From Bradyrhizobium nitroreducens (GTDB lineage Bacteria > Pseudomonadota > Alphaproteobacteria > Rhizobiales > Xanthobacteraceae): DNA of 64,000 bases. This document shows positions 41,371 to 49,605 of the stretch, piece by piece. Location of the stretch: positions 4,636,896 to 4,700,895 of the forward strand of contig NZ_LFJC01000003.1 of assembly GCF_002776695.1 (NCBI RefSeq), read 5' to 3'. The notes under the pieces were generated by a model that had not been told where the DNA came from, made no database searches, and saw nothing but the letters and a program-made list of their open reading frames with translations. The first letter of the stretch is position 1; each line of letters starts with the position of its first letter. A program made the translations under genes and the position numbers.

Positions 41371-42144
41371 GTGATCGATCCATCCAATGTACTGACGGCT
41401 CTGCCACAGGCGCTGCGAGAAGAATTGCTCGACAGCTATCGGAAGATCGCTTCCAACTATCTAGAGCGGCGCTGGGAGCCATCAGAGCTCAATGGTGGGA
41501 AATTCTGCGAGGTTGCGTACTCGATTGTCGATGGCGCGGTTAGAGGCAATTACCCATCATCTGCAAGCAAGCCAAGCAACATGCTAGCCGCCTGTCAGGC
41601 GCTTGAAAGAGAGCCGGCGGTGCCGAGCCGTGTTGGTGACCGTAGCTTGCGTGTCCTTATTCCACGCCTGCTGCCTGTGCTGTACGAAATTCGCAACAAC
41701 CGTGGTGTGGGCCATGTGGGTGGCGATGTAGATCCCAATCACATGGACGCTGAGGCGGTTCACACTATGGCAAGCTGGGTGCTAGCCGAACTCGTCCGCA
41801 TCTTTCACGGCGTTTCGACTGAGGAGGCTCAAGAGGCCGTCGACGCTTTAGTAGAAAGAAGATCGCCATTGATTTGGGAAGTGGCGGGAGTCAGGCGCGT
41901 ACTCGACGTCGAATTGAGTGCCAAGGATCAAGTGTTGGTGCTGCTGCACCACTGCACTGGTGCCGTTCCGGTGGCCGATCTGTTCAAGTGGATCGAATAC
42001 TCGAATGCAAGCGTCTTTCGAAGCAAGGTCCTTTTGCCTTTGCACAAAGCTCGTCTCATCGAATTCGATCTTTTTCGCGGCACTGCTCGAATTTCTCCGC
42101 GCGGTGTGCAAGTTGTAGAAGAAAAATTGCTTGAGCGGGTATAG
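41371..42144 (+). CDS. HEPN-motif protein with winged-helix-like tail, second of a coupled pair
   Basis: A 257-residue protein. The centre contains R108-N-N-R-G-V-G-H115, a match to the Rx4-6H motif of HEPN ribonucleases, with the polar residue after Arg that is usual in active members, inside a helical context (LLPVLYEIRNNRGVGHVGG ... AEAVHTMASWVLAELVRIF). The last 75 residues (QVLVLLHHCTGAVPVADLFKWIEY ... ARISPRGVQVVEEKL) look like a winged helix. The gene starts with GTG directly after the partner's stop, so the two are co-translated. HEPN proteins beside small partners are common in toxin-antitoxin and abortive-infection systems; here this is an inference. Confidence 0.7.
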   Translation: MIDPSNVLTALPQALREELLDSYRKIASNYLERRWEPSELNGGKFCEVAYSIVDGAVRGNYPSSASKPSNMLAACQALEREPAVPSRVGDRSLRVLIPRLLPVLYEIRNNRGVGHVGGDVDPNHMDAEAVHTMASWVLAELVRIFHGVSTEEAQEAVDALVERRSPLIWEVAGVRRVLDVELSAKDQVLVLLHHCTGAVPVADLFKWIEYSNASVFRSKVLLPLHKARLIEFDLFRGTARISPRGVQVVEEKLLERV

Positions 42145-42155
42145 CTAGGGCGGAC

Positions 42156-42293
42156 ATGAATGTACCAAAGCTCATTCTTGTACTTATGGTTCTCTGTATG
42201 GTGATGGCCGCGCCAATGGCCTATTTCTCACAGGACCCACCAACAATACTGCAAACCCGTTTTATGGATAGCCTGTTGGTGGAATTACGGTGA
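42156..42293 (+). CDS. Possible 45-residue exported peptide next to the IS
   Basis: A short frame beginning MNVPKLILVLMVLCMVMAAP gives a convincing signal-peptide-like hydrophobic start, then a short polar tail ending LLVELR. AGGGCGG lies a few bases before the ATG. The stop is only five bases before the left end of the insertion sequence. It starts 11 bases after the HEPN gene and might be a third member of that unit or a leftover gene fragment. Confidence 0.4.
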   Translation: MNVPKLILVLMVLCMVMAAPMAYFSQDPPTILQTRFMDSLLVELR

Positions 42294-42298
42294 CAGTG

Positions 42299-42342
42299 CT
42301 GGACTGCACCCCTGAAGTGAGACACGATAATTACAGTGACAG
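42299..42342. repeat. Left inverted repeat of the IS3 element
   Basis: 44 bases starting CTGGACTGCACCCCTGAAGT, identical to the reverse complement of the right end. Confidence 0.95.
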
Positions 42343-42360
42343 GCATTTCGAGGATGACCT

Positions 42361-42762
42361 GTGGCAGGACGAGGAAAGAAGCGTCAGTTTCCGACGGCTT
42401 ACAAATTGAAGGCGATCAAGCGTGTTGAGCGAGGCGAAGGCGTCCTCCCTGTAGCCCGCGAGCTTGGAATCTCCCGCAAGATTCTCCATGACTGGATCAA
42501 GGCCTGGAACGCCGAAGGGCCGGATGGTTTGAACCGGAAGCCCGGACCCAAGCCTGGCCCCCGCAAGCTCAAGCCACTACCGACGTACGACGACAAGCGC
42601 TCCGCCCTCGCGCTCGCCAAAGCCCGCATCGCCGAACTCGAGCGGCTGGTGGGCCGCCAGCAGATGGATCTCGATTTTTTTCGGCAAGCCTTGCGCGCAT
42701 TGGAGCGGCCGGCCGCGCAAGGCAAACCCGTACCCGCATCGTCGAAGTCGTCAAAGCCATGA
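42361..42762 (+). CDS. IS3 transposase OrfA (helix-turn-helix protein)
   Basis: A 133-residue DNA-binding part of the transposase. The helix-turn-helix is KLKAIKRVERGEGVLPVARELGISRKILHDWI, and a leucine-zipper-like coiled coil follows (ALAKARIAELERLVGRQQMDLDFF). It starts at GTG with GAGGA nearby. Codons 105-107 (GAT TTT TTT) form the U_UUU_UUU heptamer. A -1 shift there opens a stop-free path into orfB and would make a 418-residue OrfAB transposase. Confidence 0.92.
   Translation: MAGRGKKRQFPTAYKLKAIKRVERGEGVLPVARELGISRKILHDWIKAWNAEGPDGLNRKPGPKPGPRKLKPLPTYDDKRSALALAKARIAELERLVGRQQMDLDFFRQALRALERPAAQGKPVPASSKSSKP
42675..42681 (+). promoter_or_regulatory. -1 ribosomal frameshift heptamer (U UUU UUU)
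   Basis: Seven T residues are placed in orfA so that the zero-frame codons are GAT TTT TTT CGG, matching X XXY YYZ. The -1 frame from here to the orfB ATG at 42759 has no stop codon, so a fused OrfAB can be made. Confidence 0.75.
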
Positions 42763-43616
42763 CGATGGAGACGACCGATTCCTATGCCGATGTCCAACGC
42801 CTGTGCCGCCTCGCGGGCTTGCCGCGCGCGACCTATTACCGGCACCTCGCCAGACACGATCCCAAGGCAGCAGATTGCGAACTGCGCGACGTGATCCAGC
42901 GCATCTGCCTCAAGCACGTGTTCTACGGCTATCGGCGGGTGACGGCGGCCCTCAGGCGTCAGGGCATGGTCGTGAATGCCAAGAAGGTTCAAAGACTTAT
43001 GCGCGAAGACAATCTGCTCGCGCAGCGCAAGACACCATTCCTGAAGCCGCCCTCGGAGCGGCCATCGGGCTTTCTCGTCGTCCCCAATCTGGTTCGTGGC
43101 CTGGTGCCGTCTGCGCCCGACCAGATCTGGGTGGCGGACATCACCTACGTCCATCTCGCCAGGACCTTCGCCTATCTCGCCGTCATCCTCGACGCATTCT
43201 CGCGCAAGGCTGTGGGCTGGGCCTTCGACGACACGCTCGACACCTCGCTTGCGATCAGCGCCTTGGAGAAGGCCATTGCCGCGAGACGGCCAGCGCGTGG
43301 CAGCCTGATCCACCATTCCGATCGCGGCGTGCAATACGCATCGATCGCCTATCGCCAGCGGCTTGCCGATCGGGATATCACGTTGAGCATGAGCAGACCC
43401 GGCAACCCCTTCGACAACGCGAAGGCCGAGAGCTTCATGAAGACGCTCAAGGCCGAGGAGATCAACGGGAAGACCTTCGTCGATCTCGACGACGCCCGCC
43501 GCCGCATCAACAGCTTCATCGCGGAGGTCTACAACAAGGAGCGCCTGCACTCGGCGCTCGGATACCAATCGCCTCTTGAGTTCGAAACCGCGTTCGCGCA
43601 AAACAAAGCACGATAA
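42759..43616 (+). CDS. IS3 transposase OrfB (rve integrase core)
   Basis: A 285-residue DDE recombinase. The catalytic residues D127 (WVADITYVH), D188 (HHSDRGVQY) and E224 (DNAKAESFMKTLK) keep the DD35E spacing of IS3 elements. The N-terminal HTH_21-like part is LPRATYYRHLARHDPK and YGYRRVTAALRRQG. It overlaps orfA by four bases in the -1 frame, so it may also be translated on its own by coupling. No inactivating change is seen. Confidence 0.94.
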   Translation: MTMETTDSYADVQRLCRLAGLPRATYYRHLARHDPKAADCELRDVIQRICLKHVFYGYRRVTAALRRQGMVVNAKKVQRLMREDNLLAQRKTPFLKPPSERPSGFLVVPNLVRGLVPSAPDQIWVADITYVHLARTFAYLAVILDAFSRKAVGWAFDDTLDTSLAISALEKAIAARRPARGSLIHHSDRGVQYASIAYRQRLADRDITLSMSRPGNPFDNAKAESFMKTLKAEEINGKTFVDLDDARRRINSFIAEVYNKERLHSALGYQSPLEFETAFAQNKAR

Positions 43617-43634
43617 CGTACCGTGGCAACCGCA

Positions 43635-43678
43635 CTGTCACTGTAATTATCGTGTCTCACTTCAGGGGTGCAGTCCAG
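43635..43678. repeat. Right inverted repeat of the IS3 element
   Basis: 44 bases ending GGGGTGCAGTCCAG, a perfect complement of the left repeat. Confidence 0.95.
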
Positions 43679-43813
43679 TTCACTCAATTCGATGCGGGCG
43701 CTCGGCTACCGGCCGCATTCTACATTTGGGATCGATGACTTGCCGTCCTAGTTGATCTTCGCTTGAGCGTCCTCGATTGCAAGGCGCCTATCGCACGCCG
43801 CCCAGCCGCTCTC

Positions 43814-44839
43814 TCACGCCGTCGTCCCATCAATCGACCGCCGGATCACCTTCTGCACCTCCGCGTTCGACAGGAACAGGTCGTGGTTGATGATGCCCCA
43901 GCCTTCCGCTGAGGCATCGACCACGCGCACGCCGAGCTTTGCGATGGCGGCTTTCTCGGCCGCGCCGACCCTGGTCATTCCGCCGGCGAGCTGCCCCGAC
44001 AGCGCCAATGCGCGATCGTTGGTCGAGGCGATCACGGTGATCTTGCCGGCCAGCGGGCCGATGCGCTGCACCGCCGACGAGAACACGTCCATGTCGATGT
44101 CGGGCGCGGCGAACACCACCGCGCCGATCTTGCCGGTGACCGTGTCGCCGTATTTCGCATAGAGCTGGCGCAGGCTTTCGAGCGTCAGCATGGTTCCCAT
44201 GCTGTGCGCGACGATGTGCACGCGGCCGGCGCTTGGTGCCGACACCAGCGCAGAGAGCACGCGCTCGAAATCGTCGCGGGACCACATCGCGCTGTCGCGG
44301 TCATAGGCATAGTCGAACAGTCCGGCCTTGGAAGGCCAGGAGAACACCATGGTCCGGCCGCGGAACCTGATCCCATCGGAGAGATGAGCGCCATCCAGCA
44401 CCGCCGTCTCGAAGGTCTGCTTGAAGCCGTGCACATAGATCAGCACGTCGCCTCCGCCGGTCTGCGCAGCGAGATCGCCGGCGTCGGCCGGCACCGGTTC
44501 GATCCGATCAAGACGCCAATCGCCGATTCCGACCGAAGCGAGCGACAGGCGGCTCTCGTCCGGGGCCACCAGCCTGGCGCGCGCGAGCGTCATGCTGGAC
44601 GCGCGCTCCGGCCCGAACCAGGGTTTGGCGCGACCGCCATTCACAGCCTTGCGCGTGGTGGCGACAAGCAATGTGGGATCGGCCGATAGCGACGACGCGT
44701 CGAAGTGCGCGCCGGTCGCGCCGAGACCTGCGCATCCGCCGAGAGCAACGGCGCTCCCTGCCGACAGAAGTCCGCCCAGGACGGCGCGGCGCGAAACAGC
44801 ATGGCGGGGGTCGCGTTGCAGAAGAGATCTGACGATCAC
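43814..44839 (-). CDS. Exported DUF900-type alpha/beta hydrolase
   Basis: A 341-residue hydrolase of the DUF900 group. The N-terminus has a twin-arginine-like or lipoprotein signal (SRRAVLGGLLSAGSAVALGGC). The core shows GGGDVLIYVHGFKQTFETAV, FSWPSKAGLFDYAYDRDSA and the nucleophile elbow VAHSMGTML. The last catalytic residue is the histidine in GIINHDLFL. I start at GTG (MIVRSLLQRDPRHAVSRR), with AAGG a few bases ahead; an upstream TTG is also possible. It lies just right of the IS3 element. The substrate is unknown. Confidence 0.82.
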   Translation of the reverse strand: MIVRSLLQRDPRHAVSRRAVLGGLLSAGSAVALGGCAGLGATGAHFDASSLSADPTLLVATTRKAVNGGRAKPWFGPERASSMTLARARLVAPDESRLSLASVGIGDWRLDRIEPVPADAGDLAAQTGGGDVLIYVHGFKQTFETAVLDGAHLSDGIRFRGRTMVFSWPSKAGLFDYAYDRDSAMWSRDDFERVLSALVSAPSAGRVHIVAHSMGTMLTLESLRQLYAKYGDTVTGKIGAVVFAAPDIDMDVFSSAVQRIGPLAGKITVIASTNDRALALSGQLAGGMTRVGAAEKAAIAKLGVRVVDASAEGWGIINHDLFLSNAEVQKVIRRSIDGTTA

Positions 44840-45755
44840 ATGGAACCTTTGGGAACTTTGCCCGCCATAACGCCGCCCCGCCCTGTCCCTGAATGACAAT
44901 GGGGGCGAGAAGACGGCGGAGCCTGCTTTGTGCGGTCACGCGCAGGGCCTTGCGTCGCGCTGGCGCTCGGGAGCGACCGAGTCGGAGTGCGGTATCGGCC
45001 GGAGCGCGGATGGATTTCCAATGCTGGGCGAAACAGCGCACCGTGCTGTCAACCCCTTTCCGCGAAAATATTCCACTTTACCGAAATTCGGATTTATCGT
45101 ATGTGGTGGCCATCCCGGCCCACGAAAGGGGCGGTCGTACGTCGTTTCGAACGCGGGCTGGGAGTTGCGGTGGACGCGGGCGGCGTTAAAGGCGGAGCTT
45201 GCGCGTGCAGGGCGAGAGAACCTCGTGAGCGCGCGTGATCCGCGAAGACGAACGGCGCTGCTTGCGTACGGCAAAACCGCGTCGTCCTGGCCGTCGTTGC
45301 CACGGTCAAGCTGTTCGAAGATGCGCGAGCTCAACCGGGCGAACGGCATCGTCAATTCGAATGGCGAGGGAGGCCAAAAGGAAAGTTCGGCTCCCGGGAG
45401 AGCGCGGCATACTGGCCGTCAGACCATCGCGCAGGGAAGGCCTGGTATCGGCTGCCCTGTATCTCCCCTGTGCACGGCGTGTGCATCTGTTCAGCACGGG
45501 GGTCTTCACGGGTGCCAGCCGGCGCCCGGCCTTCCCTGCACCCTTTCTTTCGAGAGGGTGTGACGAGGAGCACAACTCGGGCAAATCATTGCTGCGAGAC
45601 CGCGACCGCGTGCCTCAAACCGACCTGCGACAATCGCGCACGGTTCGACGGGCCGGTTCCAGCCCGGCGCGAGGCCAGGTGCAACACAATCTCAACCGAA
45701 CCGGCTTAGGCCTGTCGCCTGTTCATTCCAAAGTCTTTTGCGACGGGTCTCCTGC
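44840..45755. other. Gene-free region with a long dispersed repeat
   Basis: No reading frame here looks coding: those present have no ribosome sites and overlap one another on both strands. Most of it (about 45030-45690) matches, from memory, a repeat found in many Bradyrhizobium and Afipia genomes. The left 190 bases probably include the promoter of the DUF900 gene. Confidence 0.6.
45030..45690. repeat. Dispersed Bradyrhizobium-type long repeat element
   Basis: Recognisable blocks are GAAAATATTCCACTTTACCG, TATGTGGTGGCCATCCCGGC, GAGGGAGGCCAAAAGGAAAG, GACCATCGCGCAGGGAAGGC and CGGGTGCC-like segments near GCCCGGCCTTCCCTGCACCC. I remember long sequences of this kind repeated near rRNA and other loci in Bradyrhizobium and Afipia, often mis-annotated as short proteins. 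The borders are approximate, because only one copy is in the window. Confidence 0.55.
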
Positions 45756-46964
45756 ATGACATCGGCTTGGCGTTTCTCTCTCCTGCTTCTCGTCCAGCTT
45801 CTCGCGGGGGGCTCCGCCCATGGGCAGGAAGGCCAAATCGTCAAATTGTCGGCCAGCATCGAATATCAGCGCATCGCGCGCTGGGATGCCGATCAGCTCA
45901 ACAAGATCCTGCAGGTCGACACGCCTGCCTTCGCCGGGATCACCACGGCCTACAGCCCGGCGCGCAACGCCGTCCAGCTCTATCGCGTGACCTATTCGTC
46001 CGTCGTGCCCGAGCGCGGCAACAAGCCGACGACCGCCTCCGGACTGCTCGCGATCCCCGAGGACAGCGGCACCTCATTTCCGATGGTGTCGTATCAGCAC
46101 GGCACCGTCTACGGGAAGCAGGAGGTCCCCTCGTTTCCGCAGCAGTCGCCGGAAACGCAATTGATGATCGCCCAGTTCGCCGGCCAGGGTTACGTCGTGA
46201 TCGGCGCCGACTATTTCGGGCTGGGCACGTCGTCGGAGCCGGAAGGCTACATGGTGAAGGCGAGCCACCAGCAGGCGACCTCCGACATGCTGACGGCGAG
46301 CCGCGCCGTGCTCGATCATCTCAAGCTCACCACGACGAAACTGTTTCTCGCCGGCTGGTCGCAGGGCGGGTTCGTGACCATGGCCATGCTCGAGAAGCTC
46401 GAGCAATCGGGCGTCAAGGTCGATGCGGTCGCCACCGCGAGCGCGCCGGTCGACGCGTTCGTGGCGCTCAACGGCTTTCTCAATTTCCCGCGCAAGAACG
46501 ATGCGAGCTGGGTGAATTCGCTGTTCATCCTGACGGCGTTCTCCTTCGAGAATTATTACGGCGTGCCGGGGCTTGCGCGCTCGCTGATCGCGGATGCCTA
46601 TTACGACGTATCGCGCAAGGCCTACATGCGCGAACCCTTCAATCCGGCCGACGTCCCCACCGACCTGCACAAGCTGATCCGCGCCGACTATTTCGATCCG
46701 CAGTTCTTTGCGGCATCGGCCTACGGGCGCCTGGTCGCGCAGACGCAGGCGTATCGCTGGATCGTCAAGAGCCCGGTCCGCAACTATTACGGCGAGAGCG
46801 ACGAAGCCATCAGCGTCGGGCTGGGCCAGCTCGCCATGACCTATCAGCGCGCGATCGGCAGCGGCAACCAGGCCGTGGAGGCGGTCTCGACCGGCAGCAC
46901 CAGCCATCGCGGCACCTTCGCGACGGCCGTGCCGAAGTGGAAAACCTGGTTTGACGGGCTCTGA
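45756..46964 (+). CDS. Exported alpha/beta hydrolase (secretory-lipase or peptidase-like)
   Basis: A 402-residue protein with a signal peptide (FSLLLLVQLLAGGSAHG, cut near QEG). The hydrolase core has SYQHGTVYGKQEVPSFP, VVIGADYFGLGTS and the nucleophile elbow LAGWSQGGFVTMAM. The final histidine is probably in STSHRGTFATAVP. The length and the HGT...YGK segment resemble secretory-lipase-like alpha/beta hydrolases. Ester, lipid or peptide substrates are possible. The ATG is chosen because it sits directly before the signal peptide. Confidence 0.85.
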   Translation: MTSAWRFSLLLLVQLLAGGSAHGQEGQIVKLSASIEYQRIARWDADQLNKILQVDTPAFAGITTAYSPARNAVQLYRVTYSSVVPERGNKPTTASGLLAIPEDSGTSFPMVSYQHGTVYGKQEVPSFPQQSPETQLMIAQFAGQGYVVIGADYFGLGTSSEPEGYMVKASHQQATSDMLTASRAVLDHLKLTTTKLFLAGWSQGGFVTMAMLEKLEQSGVKVDAVATASAPVDAFVALNGFLNFPRKNDASWVNSLFILTAFSFENYYGVPGLARSLIADAYYDVSRKAYMREPFNPADVPTDLHKLIRADYFDPQFFAASAYGRLVAQTQAYRWIVKSPVRNYYGESDEAISVGLGQLAMTYQRAIGSGNQAVEAVSTGSTSHRGTFATAVPKWKTWFDGL

Positions 46965-47130
46965 CGGCGCGCGCGATTCCGCATGATGCGTCGGCATTGG
47001 CGGCGGTAGTCGCTCCCCCGAAAATCTGCCTCTATGCGCGCCGGGACGGCACGCGATGCGGCCGGTCTCCGCCTCCAAAGCTGCTGCCGGGCCTTTGGGG
47101 GTTTTGGCAATCGTTTTTCGGGGTGACGAT

Positions 47131-48621
47131 ATGAGCGGTTTGGTAATCAGCGGCGGTCGGGTGGTGGATCCCGCGAGCGGGATGGACGCGATCGGCGACG
47201 TGGCGGTGGTGGACGGCAGGATCGCCGCGGTCGGCACGGGCCTCGGCGGGGCCGAGCGGGTGATCGACGCCACCGGGCTGGTGGTCGCGCCCGGCTTCAT
47301 CGACCTGCATGCCCATGGCCAGTCGATCCCGGCCGACCGCATGCAGGCATTCGACGGCGTCACCACCACGCTCGATCTCGAGGCCGGCGTGCTGCCGGTC
47401 GGGTCGTGGTATGAGCGGCAGGCCAGGAAAGGCCGCGTGCTGAACTACGGCGCCGCCACCAACTGGGCGTTCGCGCGCATCGGCGCGATGACGGGCTCGA
47501 ATGCCGAGAGCTCCCTGGAGGCGTTCGGCAATGCGATGCGCGATCGCCGCTGGATGGACAACGTCGCGACCGATGCGGAGGTATCCGGCATTCTCGAACG
47601 GCTTTCGCGCGGCCTGAACGAAGGCGGCATCGGTATCGGCATCCTCAACGCCTACGCGCCGGGTGCCGGCGTGCAGGAACTGACCGCGGTGTGCCAGCTC
47701 GCGGCGGCCAAGGACGTGCCGACCTTCACCCATGTCGCGTTCATGTCGCGGATCGACCCCGAGAGCGCGGTGGAGGCCTATGTTCGCCTGATCGGCTATG
47801 CCGGCGCCACCGGCGCGCATATGCACATCTGCCATTTCAACTCGTCGAGCAAGACCGACGTCGAACGCTGCCGCGGGCTGATCGAGAAGGCGCAGGCGCA
47901 GGGCCTGCCCATCACGGTCGAGGCCTATCCTTACGGCACCGGCTCGACCGTGCTGGCCGCCGCCTTCTTCAGCGATCCCGAATTCGTCGAACGCAACGGC
48001 ACCGGCTATGATTCCGTGCAGCGCGTGACCGACGGCTATCGCTTCCACGACCGCGAGGAGCTCCTGAAGGCGCAGGCGGAAGAGCCGTCCTCGCTGGTGC
48101 TCTGGCACATCCTCGACACCGAGCACAACGCGCATCACCGTGACCTCTTGGACATGTCGGTGCTGTATCCCGGCGGCGCCATCGCCTCCGATGCGATGCC
48201 GTGGACGACGTCGGACGGCAAGACCTACACCGGCGATGCCTGGCCGCTGCCCGACGATGCCACCTCCCATCCGCGCTCGGCCGGCTGCTTCACCAAGTTC
48301 ATCCGCGAATGGGTGCGCGAGCGCAAGACCGTGTCGCTGCTGGAAGGCGTGCGCAAATGCGCGCTGATCCCGGCGGAAATCCTGTCGCAGAGCACGCCTG
48401 CGATGCGCGCCAAGGGCCGGCTTGCGAAAGATGCGGACGCCGACATCGTCGTGTTCGACTACGAAAAGCTCTCGGATCGCGCCACGTTCACGGCGATGAA
48501 CCGTCCATCCGAAGGCGTGCGGCATCTCGTCGTCAGCGGCCAGCCGCTGATCAGCGACGGCATCCTCGACGTGGACGCGCGGCCCGGCAAGCCGGTGCGC
48601 CGTCCGGTCGTCGCGAGCTGA
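47131..48621 (+). CDS. Amidohydrolase of the N-acyl-D-amino-acid deacylase type
   Basis: A 496-residue metal-dependent amidohydrolase. It has the N-terminal beta part (VISGGRVVDPASGMDAIGDV), the metal motif DLHAHG (H60, H62), then HMHICHFNSSSKTD and ITVEAYPYGTGST, and late DADIVVFDYEKL. The match is to D-aminoacylase/N-acyl-D-glutamate deacylase. Four bases separate its stop from the start of the COG0523 GTPase, so the two are one operon; a metal chaperone for this metalloenzyme is a plausible reading. The ATG is chosen at MSGLVISGG. Confidence 0.87.
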   Translation: MSGLVISGGRVVDPASGMDAIGDVAVVDGRIAAVGTGLGGAERVIDATGLVVAPGFIDLHAHGQSIPADRMQAFDGVTTTLDLEAGVLPVGSWYERQARKGRVLNYGAATNWAFARIGAMTGSNAESSLEAFGNAMRDRRWMDNVATDAEVSGILERLSRGLNEGGIGIGILNAYAPGAGVQELTAVCQLAAAKDVPTFTHVAFMSRIDPESAVEAYVRLIGYAGATGAHMHICHFNSSSKTDVERCRGLIEKAQAQGLPITVEAYPYGTGSTVLAAAFFSDPEFVERNGTGYDSVQRVTDGYRFHDREELLKAQAEEPSSLVLWHILDTEHNAHHRDLLDMSVLYPGGAIASDAMPWTTSDGKTYTGDAWPLPDDATSHPRSAGCFTKFIREWVRERKTVSLLEGVRKCALIPAEILSQSTPAMRAKGRLAKDADADIVVFDYEKLSDRATFTAMNRPSEGVRHLVVSGQPLISDGILDVDARPGKPVRRPVVAS

Positions 48622-48624
48622 TCG

Positions 48625-49557
48625 ATGCCGGTCCCCATTCTCCTGGTCACGGGTTTTCTGGGGGCCGGCAAGACCACGGTCGTGAACCGGCTGCTGGCGC
48701 ATGCGGAGGGGCGGCGGATCGCCGCCGTGGTCAACGATTTCGGCGCGATCAACATCGACGCCGAGCTGATCGCGGGTGCCAGCGACGGCGTCGTGAGCCT
48801 TGCCAATGGCTGCATCTGCTGTTCGCTCGAAGGCGATCTGCTGCGCACGCTGTCGACGCTGCTGCGGCGCGATCCGAAGCCGGACTATATCGTCATCGAG
48901 ACCAGTGGCGTCGCCGATCCCGCCGACATCGTGCGCAACCTCATGGACCCCGTGATCCTGCGCGAGGCGCCGCTGGAGACGGTGCTCTGCGTGATGGACG
49001 CGGCGACACCGCCGTCCGCGCTGGATGACGCGCTGCATCGTTCGCAGCTCCGCGTCGCCGACATCGTCGCGCTGAGCAAGCTCGATCTCGCGGACGAGGG
49101 CGCAGGCGTGCGGATGCGCGAGGCCATCCGCGCGCAACGCGTCCCTGCCGTGGTGGTCGATGCGAAGCACGGCGCAATTCCGTCGGCCCTGCTGTTTCCC
49201 GCGCATGTTGCGCGCGCCCCCGCGCCGCGCGCGCCGGGGCCAAAGCGCCCGGCAGAGGACCGCTTCGAGACGCTGAGCTGGACCTCGGACCGGCCGCTCT
49301 CGCTGCCGCGTCTGCAGCAGGCGATCGGCAAGCTGGCACCAAAACTTGCGCGCGCAAAGGGCCTGTTCGAGACGATCGAGCAGCCCGGCCGCCAGATGGT
49401 GTTTCAATTCGCCGCCGGCCGCGCCACGCTGGCCCCTGGCGATGATGCGCCGGCGGCAGGCGCGCCGCGCGCGCGGATCGTCTTCATCGCCGAGCTCGGT
49501 GTGCTCTCGAAGGCGGAGCTCGACGCGATCATGGAGGCTTGTGTTGCCGGCAGCTAG
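48625..49557 (+). CDS. CobW/COG0523-type G3E GTPase (metallochaperone)
   Basis: A 310-residue P-loop GTPase. The Walker A is GFLGAGKTT (residues 10-18), Walker B region VIETSGVADPADI, the metal-binding motif GCICCSL (C63, C65, C66) and the guanine-binding SKLD in place of NKxD. Family members insert zinc, cobalt or iron into enzymes. The C-terminal domain is short. Coupling to the amidohydrolase suggests it supplies metal to that enzyme; this is inference. Confidence 0.92.
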   Translation: MPVPILLVTGFLGAGKTTVVNRLLAHAEGRRIAAVVNDFGAINIDAELIAGASDGVVSLANGCICCSLEGDLLRTLSTLLRRDPKPDYIVIETSGVADPADIVRNLMDPVILREAPLETVLCVMDAATPPSALDDALHRSQLRVADIVALSKLDLADEGAGVRMREAIRAQRVPAVVVDAKHGAIPSALLFPAHVARAPAPRAPGPKRPAEDRFETLSWTSDRPLSLPRLQQAIGKLAPKLARAKGLFETIEQPGRQMVFQFAAGRATLAPGDDAPAAGAPRARIVFIAELGVLSKAELDAIMEACVAGS

Positions 49558-49605
49558 AGTGGTTCGCGCCAATTGCAGGCGTGCCAGATCAGATCGGGCG
49601 CAGCC

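Larger units (their letters stand above)
42299..43678 (+). mobile_element. Complete IS3-family insertion sequence
   Basis: A 1,380-base element bounded by perfect 44-bp inverted repeats (42299-42342 and 43635-43678; ends CTGGACTGCACCCC). It carries orfA and orfB in the -1 relation typical of IS3 elements, with an aligned U7 slippery heptamer, and an intact DDE triad. The bases flanking the two ends (AGTG before, TTCA after) give no target-site duplication. Confidence 0.95.

Noticed and set aside
40393..43813. Integrative element with attL/attR at tRNA-Glu
   Set aside because: I found no integrase and no second copy of the tRNA 3' end up to the DUF900 gene, so no att sites can be claimed.
45235..45759. 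Protein-coding gene in the 174-codon frame before the exported hydrolase
   Set aside because: It lies in the dispersed repeat, has no ribosome site and overlaps equally long frames on both strands.
47032..49572. 846-codon frame on the minus strand
   Set aside because: It lies antisense to the amidohydrolase and COG0523 genes, which have clear motifs. It has none of its own.
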